Of a stretch of DNA of 64,000 bases, positions 63,850 through 64,000 are shown in pieces. Below the pieces are notes generated by a model that made no database searches, had not been told where the DNA came from, and worked only from the letters and a program-made list of their open reading frames with translations. The position numbers and the translations under genes are program-made. Positions within the stretch are counted from its first letter, which is position 1. Each line of letters opens with the position of its first letter. The DNA comes from Ariolimax columbianus (lineage: Eukaryota; Mollusca; Gastropoda; Stylommatophora; Arionidae), in contig JAVGWX010000005.1 in assembly GCA_036924085.1 (NCBI GenBank), positions 80,178,047-80,242,046 of the forward strand. The letters are read 5' to 3'.

Positions 63850-64000
63850 TTCTCATCCTCTCACTCTAGCCGAGAAGCCCCAGCCTGATGTCCCACTGTG
63901 CAGCACTGATCCGTCGGTGTATATGACAGCATGACTCTCCTACGTGTTCTCAGTTAGTTATCAGATGATTCACATTGTGCTCTGCTCTTCCATTGGTCCA
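63850..64000. other. Nothing recognised
   Basis: Last 151 bases; unrelated to the LINE. Confidence 0.5.

Overview
This is eukaryotic repeat-rich DNA, probably from a mollusc. That attribution is an inference: the RT/RNase H LINE proteins, the tRNA-derived SINEs and the dense minisatellites resemble what I know from gastropod genomes, but no search was run. I could not recognise a single host protein-coding gene, rRNA or functional tRNA. Nearly everything identifiable is a transposable element, a tandem repeat or a remnant of one. Most short open frames in the gaps have no recognisable product.

Layout. 1-5306 is an LTR retroelement without a pol gene: the end of its 5' LTR (1-244), a 4.15-kb interior with a CCHC zinc-knuckle ORF, an 850-bp array of a 13-bp repeat and two unrecognised ORFs, then a complete 911-bp 3' LTR. 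6024-6966 is a 5'-truncated RNase H LINE with target-site duplications (TSDs). 7.7-8.1 kb holds a 15-bp minisatellite and 8.4-8.7 kb a SINE. 9.8-10.4 kb is a decayed LINE endonuclease region. 10678-16561 is a 5.9-kb array of about 120 copies of a 49-bp satellite with block-level (higher-order) structure. 16.7-20 kb carries LINE ends, SINE copies and a 5-bp degenerate repeat. 20348-22908 is a SINE split by a younger LINE that is still open across RT and RNase H; both insertions have perfect TSDs. 25.3-26.2 kb is a broken hAT transposase of ZBED5/FAM200 type. 29.6-34.2 kb contains pieces of a LINE ending in a C2H2 finger, together with several arrays. 36.4-37.5 kb is another LINE copy. 42-45.4 kb has a 24-G tract, an LTR copy and a 1.45-kb G-rich minisatellite whose complement is open for 500 codons. 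48.2-49.7 kb is a 54-bp superarray. 51208-52494 is a complete but inactivated mariner. 55.2 kb holds a minus-strand LINE with TSDs, 57438-58187 a non-autonomous hAT element with 8-bp TSDs, 58.5-59.4 kb a minus-strand LTR, and 61.9-63.8 kb a LINE lacking its 3' end.

How the parts relate. One RNase H LINE family with a (GAA)n tail has five copies; three have clear 11-13 bp TSDs, showing target-primed insertion. Four or five SINE families are present. Two of them share a central sequence, and one ends in the same GAA-type tail as the LINE, so that LINE is a candidate partner. A ~270-bp interspersed repeat (called RepA here) occurs at least six times and twice abuts an LTR.
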